A stretch of DNA of 64,000 bases, taken from NCBI RefSeq assembly GCF_002551005.1, contig NZ_NVOY01000058.1, positions 1-64,000 of the forward strand, written 5' to 3'. Below the pieces are notes generated by a model. The model had not been told where the DNA came from. It ran no database searches and worked only from the letters and a program-made list of their open reading frames with translations. The translations under genes and the position numbers were made by a program. This DNA comes from Bacillus pseudomycoides (lineage in GTDB: Bacteria > Bacillota > Bacilli > Bacillales > Bacillaceae_G). Position 1 is the stretch's first letter; every line of letters starts with the position of its first letter. Below are positions 51,171 to 62,146 of this stretch, piece by piece.

Positions 51171-52580
51171 TTATGCAACGTCTTCTTTTTGTTCATTTTT
51201 CAGCGTACTATTTTTATAACCGTAGCTGAAATATACAACTAATCCGATAATTAACCAAACGACAAAGCCAATCCATGTTGTTGCTGGAAGTTGTAATGTT
51301 AAGTATCCGCAGAATAGAACCGCTAATATCGGAACCAATGGTACGAATGGCACTTTAAAAGCACGCTTCAGGTCTGGTTGTTTTTTGCGTAAGATGATAA
51401 CGCCGATTGATACAACGATGAATGCGAATAATGTACCGATGTTTGTTAATTCTGCTAGCTTGTCTAATGGAACAAATCCAGCAAAGAAAGCAACCATAGC
51501 TGCTGTAATCCAGCTGTTTATAACTGGTGTTTGTGTTTTTTGGTTTACACGAGAAAGTGCTTTTGGCAGTAAGCCATCACGGCTCATTGCATAAAATAAA
51601 CGAGTTTGTCCATATAGCATAACGAGTAATACTGTTGTAATCCCAGCAATTGCTCCTAAAGAGATAAGTCCGGCAACCCAATCTTGATGAATATATTGCA
51701 AAGCATATGCAACAGGGTTCTTTACGTCTAATTGATTGTAAGGAACGATTCCTGTTAATACTAATGAAACAACGATATATAAGATTGTACAGATTGCTAA
51801 GGAAGCGATAATACCAATTGGCATGTTACGCTGTGGATTTTTTACTTCTTCAGCAGCTGTTGATACAGCGTCAAATCCGATATAAGCAAAGAATACAGTT
51901 GCCGCTCCAGTAGTTACGCCAGAGAAGCCAAATGGCATGAATGGCGTCCAGTTCTCAGGTTTTACATAGAAAGCACCAACGCCGATGAATAGAAGAACAA
52001 CAAATACTTTGATAGCTACCATAATGGCATTGAAACGAGCTGATTTTTTTGCGCCTCTTGTTAATAAAAATGTCATGATGAAAATAATACAAATTGCTGG
52101 TATGTCTACGTATGTGCCAGCCGCAGGATTATAAGCGCTTGTTAAAGCGTGCGGCAGTTTAATACCAAATCCAGATAATAACCCTTGGAAATACCCTGAC
52201 CAACCAGATGCAACGGCTGAGGATGCCAAGCCGTATTCTAGAATTAAGTCCCAACCTAAAATCCAAGCAATGATTTCTCCAAATGTTGCATAGCTGTAAG
52301 TGTACGCGCTACCTGATACCGGTACAGTTGAAGCGAATTCGGAATAACATAATGCCGCAAATACACAGGCTAAACCGGATAAAATAAACGATAAAATAAG
52401 TGCTGGTCCTGCATGTTTTGCTGCTGCAACGCCGGTAAGAACGAAAATACCTGTTCCAATAATAGCGCCGACTCCTAACATTGTTAAATCAAATGCGCCT
52501 AGCTCCTTTTTTAAAGAAGTGCCTTTCTGCTGTGATTGCGCTAGCAGTGCCGAAATCGATTTTTTTCGGAATAGATTCAT
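51171..52580 (-). CDS. APC-family amino acid permease
   Basis: 469-residue transporter with 12 helices. The family start GAIIGTGIFVLTGVAA and the central FFAYIGFDAVSTAAEEVKNPQRNMP, which binds the amino-acid backbone, are clear. It resembles the YfnA/BcaP group that imports branched-chain amino acids or threonine. GAGGGTGAGGGAGC on the minus strand gives the ribosome site. A CodY-box-like sequence lies about 115 bp upstream. Single-gene transcript. Confidence 0.88.
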   Translation of the reverse strand: MNLFRKKSISALLAQSQQKGTSLKKELGAFDLTMLGVGAIIGTGIFVLTGVAAAKHAGPALILSFILSGLACVFAALCYSEFASTVPVSGSAYTYSYATFGEIIAWILGWDLILEYGLASSAVASGWSGYFQGLLSGFGIKLPHALTSAYNPAAGTYVDIPAICIIFIMTFLLTRGAKKSARFNAIMVAIKVFVVLLFIGVGAFYVKPENWTPFMPFGFSGVTTGAATVFFAYIGFDAVSTAAEEVKNPQRNMPIGIIASLAICTILYIVVSLVLTGIVPYNQLDVKNPVAYALQYIHQDWVAGLISLGAIAGITTVLLVMLYGQTRLFYAMSRDGLLPKALSRVNQKTQTPVINSWITAAMVAFFAGFVPLDKLAELTNIGTLFAFIVVSIGVIILRKKQPDLKRAFKVPFVPLVPILAVLFCGYLTLQLPATTWIGFVVWLIIGLVVYFSYGYKNSTLKNEQKEDVA

Positions 52581-52694
52581 ATAAGCTCCCTCACCCTCTA
52601 GTTGTTAAAATATTCTGAACTTTAAGTTCGAATTGTCGTATAATGTCGAATCTTTAAACGTATTGTAATATGAAAAGTGGGTGTTGTAAATACA

Positions 52695-52710
52695 AATTTT
52701 TTAGAAAATT
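52695..52710 (-). promoter_or_regulatory. Candidate CodY box upstream of the permease
   Basis: Minus strand AATTTTCTAAAAAATT, two mismatches from the AATTTTCWGAAAATT consensus. CodY represses branched-chain amino acid transport in Bacillus, so the location is sensible. Confidence 0.35.
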
Positions 52711-52814
52711 CTACCTATACAAAAAATATGGATTCCTTGTCGATATTTGTATGGGGATTTTTGTTGCTACGCCAAGTTATTTCATTTTGAATAGTAGTAT
52801 AAGGTTCAACTAAT

Positions 52815-52891
52815 CGGGCATATGCTAGCAGTTATCCTCCACCTTCCTTCTTCGCTTTTCTCAAAATATTGAGGTGGGGTCTTACTGCCCG
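52815..52891. repeat. Structured 77-bp hairpin element
   Basis: CGGGCA / TGCCCG outer arms and CTCCACCT / AGGTGGGG inner arms with a T/C-rich loop. No adjacent T run, so not an obvious terminator. Only one copy is in the window. Confidence 0.45.
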
Positions 52892-52933
52892 TGAATAGAG
52901 GGATAAAGTTAAAATAAGCTGGAGAGGATTAAG

Positions 52934-53392
52934 ATGAGAAAAGGAATTGTCTTATTATGTTTTCTATTCTACATAGGCAGTTTGGCGGGGTGTTTATCTT
53001 CTGTAAAAACAGGAAATCAGAAACATGATGAAGCAAAAGTTGATAAAAAGAATGATATTATCGTAAAAATAGGTGGAGATTCTAATTTAGATAAGTTTCA
53101 GCGGTTTTTAACTCATGTGAAAAATGGTAAAGCTGATAAAGTGCGTATTGTAAATTATACAGATGAAGGGGATCCGATTTTTCAAACATTAGATTATGAT
53201 GGAATCAATATAAACTATCTTTTTGATGATTCCAACGACAAATTTGGAGGAAGTCAAAAAGGGAAAAAGAGTGATGTGTGTAAAGGGATTATGAAAGAAA
53301 AAAGCGATGAATCTGTAAGTTATAAATTAAGTGAATGTAAAGAAAATCATAAGAATATGAGCTATTTTTTGCTAGAGGTACTTCATGAATAA
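52934..53392 (+). CDS. DUF4362 lipoprotein
   Basis: 152-residue lipoprotein. The signal peptide ends in the lipobox LAGC (Cys20). The mature part matches DUF4362: DIIVKIGG, KVRIVNYTDEGDPIFQTLDY and two late cysteines (VCKGI, SECKE) that could form a disulfide. Function of the family is unknown. GGAGAGG precedes the ATG, and a terminator follows. Confidence 0.8.
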   Translation: MRKGIVLLCFLFYIGSLAGCLSSVKTGNQKHDEAKVDKKNDIIVKIGGDSNLDKFQRFLTHVKNGKADKVRIVNYTDEGDPIFQTLDYDGININYLFDDSNDKFGGSQKGKKSDVCKGIMKEKSDESVSYKLSECKENHKNMSYFLLEVLHE

Positions 53393-53401
53393 CTATGGGA
53401 A

Positions 53402-53428
53402 GATGCTTAGTAAATAAGCATCCTTTTT
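53402..53428 (+). terminator. Terminator of the DUF4362 gene
   Basis: GATGCTTA-GTAAA-TAAGCATC, then CTTTTT. Confidence 0.88.
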
Positions 53429-53558
53429 GTTGTTATATATTGGATTTATAGAAAGGGTGTCGAATTATTTATCGAATGCTTGTTCGTTTTTTTGGTTTTT
53501 TTATGAGCGTTCGTGTTAAAATGAAAATACAGATTTTTTACGAGGAGGGCGGATTTAT

Positions 53559-55541
53559 TTGGAACATCAATTTGAGATTGTCTCAGAATATTCCCCGCAA
53601 GGTGACCAGCCAAGAGCGATAAAGCAGCTTGTAGCTGGGATTAAAAATGGTAAGAAACATCAAGTGTTGCTTGGAGCGACAGGGACGGGTAAGACATTTA
53701 CGATATCAAATGTCATTAAAGAAGTGAAGAAGCCAACACTTGTAATGGCTCATAATAAAACGTTAGCAGGACAGCTATACAGTGAGCTCAAAGATTTCTT
53801 TCCGAACAATGCAGTTGAATATTTTGTTAGTTACTACGACTATTATCAACCGGAAGCATATGTACCACAAACCGATACATTTATTGAAAAAGACGCAAAA
53901 ATTAATGATGAGATTGATAAATTGCGTCACTCAGCGACGTCGGCTTTATTTGAAAGAGATGATGTCATCATTGTAGCGAGTGTGTCCTGTATTTACGGTT
54001 TAGGTTCCCCAGAAGAATATAGTGAACTTGTTGTCTCTTTACGCGTAGGTATGGAGAAAGATCGCAATCAATTGCTTCGTGAACTTGTTGATGTGCAGTA
54101 TGGCCGTAATGATATTGACTTCCAGCGCGGGACGTTTCGCGTGCGCGGTGATGTAGTTGAAATCTTCCCGGCATCTCTTGATGAGCACTGTATCCGAATT
54201 GAATTTTTCGGCGATGAAATTGATCGCATTCGAGAAGTAAATGCATTAACAGGTGAAGTATTAGCAGAACGTGAGCATGTGGCAATCTTTCCGGCATCTC
54301 ACTTCGTTACACGCGAAGAAAAAATGAAAGTTGCTATTGAAAATATTGAAAAAGAATTAGAAGAACGCTTAAAAGAATTAAATGATAACGGTAAATTGTT
54401 AGAAGCGCAGCGGATAGAGCAGCGGACACGTTACGATTTAGAGATGATGCGTGAGATGGGCTTTTGTTCTGGAATTGAGAACTACTCCCGTCATTTGACG
54501 CTCCGTCCAGCTGGTTCAACACCATATACATTATTAGATTATTTTCCGAAAGATTTTCTCATCGTAATGGATGAGTCGCATGTATCAGTGCCGCAAGTAA
54601 GAGCGATGTATAACGGTGATCAGGCACGTAAGCAAGTGCTTGTTGATCATGGATTCCGTCTGCCGTCAGCACTTGATAACAGACCGCTTATGTTTGAAGA
54701 GTTTGAAGAGAAAACGAATCAAGTTGTGTATGTATCAGCAACGCCGGGTCCATATGAACTGGAACATTCACCGGAAGTGGCGGAACAAATTATTCGTCCA
54801 ACAGGGCTATTAGATCCGGAAATTGATGTAAGGCCAATTGAAGGGCAAATTGATGATTTACTAGGAGAGATCCAAGAGCGAATCGCGAAAAATGAGCGTG
54901 TATTAATTACGACATTAACGAAGAAAATGTCAGAGGATTTAACAGATTATTTAAAAGATGTTGGGATTAAAGTAAACTATCTTCATTCTGAAATTAAAAC
55001 GTTAGAGCGGATTGAAATTATTCGCGATCTTCGTCTTGGTAAGTTCGATGTGCTTGTCGGTATTAACTTACTTCGTGAAGGACTCGATATTCCAGAAGTG
55101 TCGCTCGTAGCTATTTTAGATGCGGATAAAGAAGGATTTCTTCGTTCGGAGCGCTCGCTTATTCAGACGATTGGCCGCGCAGCTCGTAATGCAAACGGTC
55201 ATGTTGTAATGTATGCTGACCGAATTACAAAATCGATGGGAATCGCAATTGAAGAAACGAAGCGTCGTCGTCAAATTCAAGAAGCATATAATGAAAAGCA
55301 CGGAATTGTACCAAGAACAATTCAAAAAGAGGTGCGCGACGTGATTCGTGCAACGATGGCTGCTGAAGATACTGAAACGTATGAAGCAGCGCCGCTATCG
55401 TCTAAGAAAATGACGAAAAAAGAACGAGAAAATGTAATTGCAAAAATGGAAGCCGAAATGAAGGAAGCTGCAAAAGCGCTTGATTTTGAGCGGGCGGCTG
55501 AGCTTCGTGATCTATTATTAGAATTAAAAGCAGAAGGGTGA
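53559..55541 (+). CDS. uvrB: Excinuclease ABC subunit B
   Basis: 660-residue nucleotide-excision-repair helicase that loads on damaged DNA with UvrA and recruits UvrC. Walker A GATGTGKT is at 39-46, the damage-probing beta-hairpin is in [15 protein letters not shown], and the C-terminal UVR motif ([20 protein letters not shown]) binds UvrC. TTG start after GAGGAGGG. uvrA starts at its stop codon region, so the two are coupled. LexA control is expected for the family; I see no confident SOS box in the short upstream region. Confidence 0.96.
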   Translation: MEHQFEIVSEYSPQGDQPRAIKQLVAGIKNGKKHQVLLGATGTGKTFTISNVIKEVKKPTLVMAHNKTLAGQLYSELKDFFPNNAVEYFVSYYDYYQPEAYVPQTDTFIEKDAKINDEIDKLRHSATSALFERDDVIIVASVSCIYGLGSPEEYSELVVSLRVGMEKDRNQLLRELVDVQYGRNDIDFQRGTFRVRGDVVEIFPASLDEHCIRIEFFGDEIDRIREVNALTGEVLAEREHVAIFPASHFVTREEKMKVAIENIEKELEERLKELNDNGKLLEAQRIEQRTRYDLEMMREMGFCSGIENYSRHLTLRPAGSTPYTLLDYFPKDFLIVMDESHVSVPQVRAMYNGDQARKQVLVDHGFRLPSALDNRPLMFEEFEEKTNQVVYVSATPGPYELEHSPEVAEQIIRPTGLLDPEIDVRPIEGQIDDLLGEIQERIAKNERVLITTLTKKMSEDLTDYLKDVGIKVNYLHSEIKTLERIEIIRDLRLGKFDVLVGINLLREGLDIPEVSLVAILDADKEGFLRSERSLIQTIGRAARNANGHVVMYADRITKSMGIAIEETKRRRQIQEAYNEKHGIVPRTIQKEVRDVIRATMAAEDTETYEAAPLSSKKMTKKERENVIAKMEAEMKEAAKALDFERAAELRDLLLELKAEG

Positions 55542-55546
55542 AGACA

Positions 55547-58417
55547 ATGGGTAAAGATTTTATCGTTGTAAAAGGTGCGAGAGCCCACAACTTAAAAAAT
55601 ATAGATGTCACCATTCCGAGAAATCAGCTTGTTGTTGTAACAGGGCTATCTGGTTCAGGGAAATCGTCGTTAGCATTTGATACGATTTATGCAGAAGGGC
55701 AGCGCCGGTACGTAGAATCGCTATCGGCGTATGCGCGGCAATTTTTAGGGCAAATGGATAAACCGGATGTCGATGCAATTGAAGGGTTATCACCGGCCAT
55801 TTCAATTGATCAAAAAACGACGAGCCGCAATCCGCGTTCAACAGTTGGAACAGTGACGGAGATTTACGATTATTTACGTTTATTATTTGCGCGTGTCGGA
55901 ACGCCGATTTGTCCAAATCATGGTATTGAAATTACATCGCAAACAGTTGAACAAATGGTAGATCGTATTTTAGAATATCCAGAGCGTACGAAGCTACAAG
56001 TGCTCGCGCCGATTGTATCAGGGCGTAAAGGTGCACATGTGAAGCTGTTAGAAGATATTAAAAAGCAAGGGTATGTCCGCGTTCGCGTTGATGGAGAAAT
56101 GCTTGATGTATCGGAAGAAATTACGCTAGATAAAAATAAAAAACATTCCATTGAAGTTGTGATTGACCGTATTGTAGTGAAAGAAGGAATTGCCGGTCGC
56201 CTTGCCGATTCATTAGAAACGGCTTTGAAGCTTGGTGAAGGCCGCGTTTTAATTGATGTGATTGGAGAAGAAGAGTTGCTGTTTAGTGAGCATCACGCTT
56301 GTCCATATTGCGGATTTTCTATTGGTGAACTTGAGCCGCGCATGTTTTCTTTCAACAGTCCGTTCGGTGCGTGTCCGTCCTGTGATGGTCTTGGTTCAAA
56401 GTTAGAAGTAGATCTTGATTTAGTCATTCCAAACTGGGATTTATCATTAAACGATCATGCAATTGCACCTTGGGAACCGTCAAGTTCGCAATATTATCCG
56501 CAGTTGCTAAAGTCTGTTTGTAACCATTATGGCATTGATATGGATGCACCGGTAAAAGATATTCCGAAGCATTTGTTTGAAAAGGTGTTATACGGAAGCG
56601 GAGATGAAAAAGTGTATTTCCGTTATGTGAATGACTTTGGTCAAGTGAAGGAAGGCGACATTGTTTTCGAAGGTGTCATTCCAAACATTGAGCGCCGTTA
56701 CCGAGAAACGAGCTCTGATTATATTCGTGAGCAAATGGAAAAATATATGGCGGAGCAAGCTTGTCCGAAATGTAAAGGCGCTCGTTTGAAGCCAGAAACC
56801 TTAGCTGTTTTTGTAGGTGGAAAAACGATTGCTGAAGTCTCGCAGTTTTCTGTGCAAGACGCGCACGAGTTCTTTACAAATATCGAATTAACGGAAAAAC
56901 AACAAAGTATTGCGAAACTTATTTTGCGTGAAATTAAAGAGCGTCTTAGCTTCTTAATTAACGTGGGACTTGATTATTTAACGCTTAGCCGTGCAGCTGG
57001 AACATTATCGGGCGGAGAAGCGCAGCGTATTCGCTTAGCGACGCAAATTGGCTCGAGCTTAACGGGCGTATTATATATTCTGGATGAACCTTCTATCGGT
57101 TTACATCAGCGTGATAACGATCGCTTAATTCAAACACTGAAAAATATGCGTGATTTAGGAAACACGCTTATTGTAGTTGAGCATGATGAAGATACAATGA
57201 TGGCTGCGGATTATTTATTAGACATTGGTCCTGGTGCAGGTATTCACGGCGGGCAAGTCGTTTCAGCTGGGACGCCGCAAGAAGTAATGCATGATGACAA
57301 TTCGTTAACAGGACAATACTTATCCGGTAAAAAGTTTATTCCGGTTCCGCTGGAGCGCCGTAAAGGTGATGGCCGTAAGATTGAGGTTATTGGAGCGAAG
57401 GAAAATAACTTGAAAAATGCGAAGATGTCATTCCCGCTTGGCACATTTGTTGCTGTGACGGGTGTATCTGGTTCAGGGAAAAGTACATTAATTAATGAAG
57501 TGCTATATAAAGCAGTGGCTCAAAAACTATATAAATCGAAGAGTAAGCCTGGTATGCATAAGGAAATTAAGGGCCTTGAGCATTTAGACAAGGTAATTGA
57601 TATTGATCAATCACCAATTGGGCGTACACCGCGTTCTAACCCAGCGACATATACAGGTGTGTTTGATGATATTCGTGATGTGTTTGCACAGACGAATGAA
57701 GCGAAGGTCCGCGGTTATCAAAAAGGACGTTTTAGCTTTAACGTGAAAGGTGGCCGCTGCGAAGCGTGCCGCGGTGATGGGATTATTAAAATTGAAATGC
57801 ACTTCTTACCAGATGTGTACGTTCCATGTGAAGTTTGTCATGGAAAACGTTATAATCGTGAAACATTGGAAGTAAAATATAAAGATAAAAATATTTCTGA
57901 AGTGTTAGAGATGACAATTGAAGATGGGGTAGAGTTCTTTGCGAATATCCCGAAAATTAAACGTAAGCTCCAAACGCTTGTGGATGTAGGGCTTGGTTAT
58001 ATGAAGCTTGGTCAGCCGGCAACGACGTTATCGGGCGGAGAAGCGCAGCGCGTGAAGTTAGCATCTGAGCTGCACCGCCGTTCAACGGGCCGCACGTTGT
58101 ACATTTTAGATGAACCGACAACGGGGCTTCATGCACATGATATTGCTCGTCTATTAAAAGTGCTGCAACGTCTTGTTGATAATGGTGAAACGGTACTTGT
58201 TATTGAACATAACTTAGATGTCATTAAAACGGCCGATTATTTGATTGACCTTGGTCCCGAAGGCGGAGATAAGGGCGGACAAATTGTTGCGACAGGTACG
58301 CCGGAGCAAGTTGTGAAAGAAGAACATTCTTACACAGGTAAGTATTTAAAAGGTGTTTTAGAACGTGATACAGCACGTATGAAAGAAAAAGTGAAGGAAG
58401 TAGAATTAACACAGTAA
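55547..58417 (+). CDS. uvrA: Excinuclease ABC subunit A
   Basis: 956-residue damage-recognition ATPase. Two ABC modules with Walker [10 protein letters not shown] (near 33-41) and GVSGSGKST; signatures LSGGEAQR occur in both halves. Zinc sites are CPYC...CPSC in the first half and CEAC...CEVC in the second. The ATG at 55547 follows GAAGGGTGAAG; a GTG at 55538 overlapping uvrB is the alternative. Terminator follows. Confidence 0.96.
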   Translation: MGKDFIVVKGARAHNLKNIDVTIPRNQLVVVTGLSGSGKSSLAFDTIYAEGQRRYVESLSAYARQFLGQMDKPDVDAIEGLSPAISIDQKTTSRNPRSTVGTVTEIYDYLRLLFARVGTPICPNHGIEITSQTVEQMVDRILEYPERTKLQVLAPIVSGRKGAHVKLLEDIKKQGYVRVRVDGEMLDVSEEITLDKNKKHSIEVVIDRIVVKEGIAGRLADSLETALKLGEGRVLIDVIGEEELLFSEHHACPYCGFSIGELEPRMFSFNSPFGACPSCDGLGSKLEVDLDLVIPNWDLSLNDHAIAPWEPSSSQYYPQLLKSVCNHYGIDMDAPVKDIPKHLFEKVLYGSGDEKVYFRYVNDFGQVKEGDIVFEGVIPNIERRYRETSSDYIREQMEKYMAEQACPKCKGARLKPETLAVFVGGKTIAEVSQFSVQDAHEFFTNIELTEKQQSIAKLILREIKERLSFLINVGLDYLTLSRAAGTLSGGEAQRIRLATQIGSSLTGVLYILDEPSIGLHQRDNDRLIQTLKNMRDLGNTLIVVEHDEDTMMAADYLLDIGPGAGIHGGQVVSAGTPQEVMHDDNSLTGQYLSGKKFIPVPLERRKGDGRKIEVIGAKENNLKNAKMSFPLGTFVAVTGVSGSGKSTLINEVLYKAVAQKLYKSKSKPGMHKEIKGLEHLDKVIDIDQSPIGRTPRSNPATYTGVFDDIRDVFAQTNEAKVRGYQKGRFSFNVKGGRCEACRGDGIIKIEMHFLPDVYVPCEVCHGKRYNRETLEVKYKDKNISEVLEMTIEDGVEFFANIPKIKRKLQTLVDVGLGYMKLGQPATTLSGGEAQRVKLASELHRRSTGRTLYILDEPTTGLHAHDIARLLKVLQRLVDNGETVLVIEHNLDVIKTADYLIDLGPEGGDKGGQIVATGTPEQVVKEEHSYTGKYLKGVLERDTARMKEKVKEVELTQ

Positions 58418-58421
58418 AGGA

Positions 58422-58462
58422 ACATGTAACAGAGAGGCGATGCTTCTCTGTTACATGTTTTC
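58422..58462 (+). terminator. Terminator of uvrBA
   Basis: 14-bp perfect stem ACATGTAACAGAGA / TCTCTGTTACATGT, then TTTTC. Confidence 0.9.
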
Positions 58463-58491
58463 TGCTATATGCATCCAAAGGAGATGAGGAT

Positions 58492-58803
58492 GTGGATTCT
58501 ACCGAAAAATTGTTAGCCTCTTGTTGTTATTTTAGTATTTTTGTGGCTCCGTTATTATTTCCAATCATTGTGTACTTTGTTGTTCCTCATGAAGAAGTGA
58601 AATCTCACGCAAAGAAAGCACTCATTTCGCATTTATTACCGTTCTTTTGTTTATTTCTCGTTTTTCTACTTGGATTTGTGATGAACACACCAGAACAAAT
58701 TGGTGTGATGGTGCTTATTGCACTGTTGTTATTTGGATTTGTGAACCTTGTTATTTTTATCTGGAATATTGTGAAAGGTGTACAGTTGCTTGCGAATGAG
58801 TAA
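58492..58803 (+). CDS. DUF4870-like small membrane protein
   Basis: 103-residue protein with three hydrophobic segments (about 8-28, 48-64 and 72-95). HEEVKSHAKKALISHLLPF and the closing FIWNIVKGVQLLANE resemble DUF4870 (Tic20-like). GTG start after GGAGATGAGGAT. In B. subtilis yvlA-D follow uvrA; yvlB and yvlC counterparts are missing here. Confidence 0.65.
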   Translation: MDSTEKLLASCCYFSIFVAPLLFPIIVYFVVPHEEVKSHAKKALISHLLPFFCLFLVFLLGFVMNTPEQIGVMVLIALLLFGFVNLVIFIWNIVKGVQLLANE

Positions 58804-58918
58804 AGGATTGTCTGTAAGAAGAATCTTATATGCAGTTTCATTTGTTCTTGGTATTTTGGGCAGATTTCAAGTATTATTGTTGGTATATGTAGTTTAGGTA
58901 TTCATTGTCCCTAGTGAA
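58797..58918 (+). pseudogene. Possible frameshifted small membrane-protein gene
   Basis: A frame MSKGLSVRRILYAVSFVLGI overlaps the end of the DUF4870-like gene (ATGAGTAA). After TTGGGC it turns into an unlikely sequence and stops, but one extra base in the GGG run would continue as QISSIIVGICSLGIHC, a second hydrophobic stretch. It may be a decayed gene or chance. Confidence 0.3.
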
Positions 58919-58935
58919 AAGGAAGTGTAAAGAAC

Positions 58936-59310
58936 ATGAGATTGATTTTATCACTTATTGTAAACAGTATTGTGCTAATTGTTGTATCAGGTCTTCTCAA
59001 AATATTTGCACCAGGTGCGTTTGAAATAGCGAATATACAAACAGCAGTGATTGCAAGCATTATTTTGTCTCTTTTAAATGTGTTTGTTAAACCGTTATTA
59101 ATTTTAATTACGCTGCCAATTACTGTGTTAACATTTGGATTCTTTTTAATCGTTATTAATGCGATTACGCTAGAAATTACAGATTCGATACTTGGTGATG
59201 CGTTTAATTTATCTGGATTTGGCGCAGCAATTATGGCAGCGATCTTTATTTCAATTTTAAATATGTTAATTGAGAAAGTGATCATTGAACCGTTATATGA
59301 GAAAGACTAA
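58936..59310 (+). CDS. yvlD: Phage-holin-family-4 membrane protein
   Basis: 124-residue protein with four hydrophobic helices, matching the YvlD/phage holin superfamily IV group. ANIQTAVIASIILSLLNVFV and the polar-glycine segment SGFGAAIMAAIFISILN are typical. It lies between uvrA and hprK, as in B. subtilis. Its role is unknown; in B. subtilis the yvlABCD operon responds to envelope stress. GGAAGTG precedes the ATG. Confidence 0.82.
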   Translation: MRLILSLIVNSIVLIVVSGLLKIFAPGAFEIANIQTAVIASIILSLLNVFVKPLLILITLPITVLTFGFFLIVINAITLEITDSILGDAFNLSGFGAAIMAAIFISILNMLIEKVIIEPLYEKD

Positions 59311-59340
59311 TCGGACGGCAGAAAGTATCCGACAAAACGT

Positions 59341-59378
59341 AAAACATTTTGCGCAAAGCGTGGAATGTTTTTTTTCTT
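59341..59378 (+). terminator. Terminator of yvlD
   Basis: AAAACATT / AATGTTTT with an inner GCGC/GCGT pairing and a T8 tail. Confidence 0.8.
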
Positions 59379-59482
59379 TTTCAAAAGAAACCGTATTTCT
59401 TGTTTTAAGTAAAAAATGGTACAATAGCGGGTAGAGTGGTAGTACGCTGCCTAGATACATTCCGCAACGTGGAGGTTTATAT

Positions 59483-60412
59483 ATGCCAAAAGTTCGTACG
59501 AAAGATTTAATTGAACATTTTCAGTTAGAATTAGTAAGTGGTGAGGAAGGAATTCATCGTCCCATTGATACAAGTGATTTATCACGCCCTGGAATTGAAA
59601 TGGCGGGATTTTTTACATATTATCCGGCTGATCGTGTGCAGCTTCTTGGGAAAACTGAGCTTACTTTTTTTGATACGTTAACAGTTGAACAAAAGAAAAT
59701 GCGCATGCAAGCGCTTTGTACAGAAGAAACACCGTGCATTATCGTAACGCGCGGTCAGGATGTACCAGAGGACTTAATGCAAGCATCTCGTCAGACCGGC
59801 GTGCCGATATTATGTTCACCGTTAAAAACGACACGTTTATCAAGCCGTTTGACGAACTATTTAGAAAGTAAATTGGCGCCAACAACAGCCATTCACGGTG
59901 TATTAGTTGATATTTATGGCGTCGGTGTAATGATTACAGGACAAAGTGGTGTCGGGAAAAGCGAAACAGCACTTGAGCTTGTGAAGCGCGGACATCGTCT
60001 TGTTGCTGATGATAGTGTAGAAATTCGCCAAGAAGATGACGATACACTAGTCGGAAGTTCACCGGAGTTAATTGAGCATTTACTTGAAATTCGTGGACTT
60101 GGCATTATTAACGTTATGACGTTATTTGGTGCAGGTGCAGTGCGTAATCATAAACGTATTTCACTTGTGATTAATCTTGAGATTTGGGATCAAAAGAAGA
60201 ACTATGATCGCCTTGGCTTAGATGAAGAAAAAATGAAAATTATTGATACAGATATTACAAAGATTACCTTACCAGTACGACCAGGTCGAAACTTAGCTGT
60301 CATTATTGAAGTAGCAGCGATGAACTTCCGTTTAAAACGTATGGGCGTCAATGCAGCGCAACAATTTTCAGAGCGTCTTATGAGTGCGATTGAACTAGGA
60401 GATCAAAATTAA
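59483..60412 (+). CDS. hprK: HPr kinase/phosphorylase
   Basis: 309-residue hexameric enzyme that phosphorylates HPr at Ser46 when glycolytic intermediates are high and reverses it when phosphate is high; HPr-Ser-P is the corepressor for CcpA. P-loop GQSGVGKSE is at 153-161, with the conserved [10 protein letters not shown] capping region near 202-211. GGAGG precedes the ATG. It heads the conserved hprK-lgt-ppaX-yvoF cluster and bears on control of the PTS genes at 5-7 kb. Confidence 0.96.
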   Translation: MPKVRTKDLIEHFQLELVSGEEGIHRPIDTSDLSRPGIEMAGFFTYYPADRVQLLGKTELTFFDTLTVEQKKMRMQALCTEETPCIIVTRGQDVPEDLMQASRQTGVPILCSPLKTTRLSSRLTNYLESKLAPTTAIHGVLVDIYGVGVMITGQSGVGKSETALELVKRGHRLVADDSVEIRQEDDDTLVGSSPELIEHLLEIRGLGIINVMTLFGAGAVRNHKRISLVINLEIWDQKKNYDRLGLDEEKMKIIDTDITKITLPVRPGRNLAVIIEVAAMNFRLKRMGVNAAQQFSERLMSAIELGDQN

Positions 60413-60458
60413 ATATAAGTGAAACTTCCATTAGTGGAATAGAAAGGGAGTAGAGAAT

Positions 60459-61271
60459 ATGCTGTTAGGGTCTGTACCGCAGCTTGATCGCGTGGCAATT
60501 CAGCTTGGGCCGTTTCCAATTTATTGGTATGGTGTCATTATTGGTACGGCTGTGTTGCTTGGATTATGGCTTGCAACCCGCGAAGGAGAGCGTCTCGGTA
60601 TTCCGAAAGATACGTTTATTGATTTGGTCCTAATTGCAGTGCCGATTGCAATCATTTGTGCACGTGCATACTATGTTATTTTCGAATGGGACTATTATTC
60701 CCAAAACCCGAGTCAAATTATTAACATTCGTCAAGGCGGTTTAGCGATTCATGGCGGATTAATTGGTGCGGTTCTTACCGGAATTGTATTTGCAAAAGTA
60801 CGCGGTCTATCTTTTTGGAAGCTAGCAGATATTGCAGCGCCAAGTATTTTACTTGGACAAGCGATTGGCCGCTGGGGCAACTTTATGAACCAAGAAGCTC
60901 ATGGCGGTGAGGTAACGCGTCAATTTCTTGAAAGTTTACATTTACCGCAGTTTATTGTGAATCAAATGTATATTGATGGTGTATATTACCATCCAACATT
61001 TTTATATGAATCACTATGGAATTTTGCTGGGGTTATTTTACTTCTATTTCTTCGGAAAGCAAATTTACGCCGCGGAGAACTATTTTTCACATATTTAACT
61101 TGGTACTCTATCGGGCGTTTCTTTGTAGAAGGATTGCGTACAGATAGTTTAATGCTTGGTCCGCTTCGCATTGCGCAAGTCGTATCCATTGTCTTAATTC
61201 TTGTCTCTATCATTTTTGTTGTTGTGAGACGGAAAATGGGGTATGCGGATAAACGGTATTCAGAAAAATAA
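60459..61271 (+). CDS. lgt: Prolipoprotein diacylglyceryl transferase
   Basis: 270-residue membrane enzyme with seven helices that transfers diacylglycerol from phosphatidylglycerol to the lipobox Cys. The signature [14 protein letters not shown] and the IHGGLIGA histidine are present. It acts on lipoproteins such as CccB and the DUF4362 protein of this window. AAAGGGAG precedes the ATG, 46 bp after hprK. Confidence 0.96.
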   Translation: MLLGSVPQLDRVAIQLGPFPIYWYGVIIGTAVLLGLWLATREGERLGIPKDTFIDLVLIAVPIAIICARAYYVIFEWDYYSQNPSQIINIRQGGLAIHGGLIGAVLTGIVFAKVRGLSFWKLADIAAPSILLGQAIGRWGNFMNQEAHGGEVTRQFLESLHLPQFIVNQMYIDGVYYHPTFLYESLWNFAGVILLLFLRKANLRRGELFFTYLTWYSIGRFFVEGLRTDSLMLGPLRIAQVVSIVLILVSIIFVVVRRKMGYADKRYSEK

Positions 61272-61300
61272 TGATAGAATTTCAATGGTGAATGAGAAAA

Positions 61301-61333
61301 AAGTAGCGTCATACATGTGGCGCTGCTTCTTTT
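61301..61333 (+). terminator. Terminator downstream of lgt
   Basis: AAGTAGCG / CGCTGCTT (one G-U pair) with a 12-nt loop, then CTTTTC. Confidence 0.7.
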
Positions 61334-61396
61334 CATATCCCGCTCTAACAAGCAGTAAGCGAAGAAGAGAATGAAAGAAGAGGAACTGCTTGTAAG

Positions 61397-61445
61397 AGCC
61401 CGATTGGGCGGGCTGACCATTTGGAGGAAAAGCACCTCCAAATGG
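61397..61445. repeat. Two adjacent perfect hairpins before ppaX
   Basis: AGCCCG-ATTGGG-CGGGCT and CCATTTGGAGG / CCTCCAAATGG, only 3 bp apart, 40 bp before ppaX. Neither has a T run. They would structure the ppaX leader if it is transcribed from lgt. The rest of the 215-bp gap shows nothing else. Confidence 0.5.
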
Positions 61446-61486
61446 AAGTTTCACTTTATCACACAACAACTAAGGACGTGGAAAAG

Positions 61487-62134
61487 ATGAACATCAATAC
61501 AGTGTTATTTGATTTGGATGGAACGTTGATTAATACAAACGAACTTATTATCTCTTCATTTTTATATACTTTAGAAAAGTACTATCCGAATCAGTATAAG
61601 CGTGAAGATGTACTGCCGTTTATTGGTCCATCATTGCATGATACATTCAGTAAAATTGATGAAAACCGAGTTGAAGAACTCATTCAATGTTACCGTAACT
61701 TTAATCATGAACATCATGATGAGTTAGTAGAAGAGTATGAAACAGTGTATGAAACTGTCCAGGAGCTTCGAAAGAAAGGTTATAAGGTTGGGATTGTAAC
61801 AACGAAGGCGCGCCGAACTGTCGAAATGGGATTAAAGTTATCGAAATTAAAACAGTTTTTTGATGTTGTGGTGACAATTGATGATGTAGAGCATGTGAAG
61901 CCGCATCCAGAGCCGATTCAAAGAGCGTTGCAATTATTAGAGGCAAAGCCGGAAGAAGCGTTAATGGTAGGAGATAATCATCACGATATTGTCGGCGGAC
62001 AAAATGCTGGCGTGAAGACAGCAGCTGTTGCATGGACAATTAAAGGACGCGAATACTTAGAGTCTTATAAACCGGATTATATGTTAGAAAAAATGAGTGA
62101 CTTGTTAACGATTTTGCCTCATGAACTAGGCTGA
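61487..62134 (+). CDS. ppaX: Pyrophosphatase PpaX (HAD family)
   Basis: 215-residue HAD-superfamily phosphatase that hydrolyses pyrophosphate released by the HPr-Ser-P dephosphorylation reaction of HprK. Motif I FDLDGTL is at 8-14, motif II is VTTKARR, and motif III/IV are KPHPEP and MVGDNHHDI. The ATG at 61487 follows AAGGACGTGGA. The frame is open to 61421, but the HAD motif position supports the later start. Confidence 0.92.
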   Translation: MNINTVLFDLDGTLINTNELIISSFLYTLEKYYPNQYKREDVLPFIGPSLHDTFSKIDENRVEELIQCYRNFNHEHHDELVEEYETVYETVQELRKKGYKVGIVTTKARRTVEMGLKLSKLKQFFDVVVTIDDVEHVKPHPEPIQRALQLLEAKPEEALMVGDNHHDIVGGQNAGVKTAAVAWTIKGREYLESYKPDYMLEKMSDLLTILPHELG

Positions 62135-62146
62135 CAAGGGGAGAGA

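Noticed and set aside
4946-61459. An identical 18-mer ATGGAAGTTTCACTTTAT at 4946 and 61442
   Set aside because: The flanks do not match, and one shared AT-rich 18-mer in 64 kb is not far from chance.
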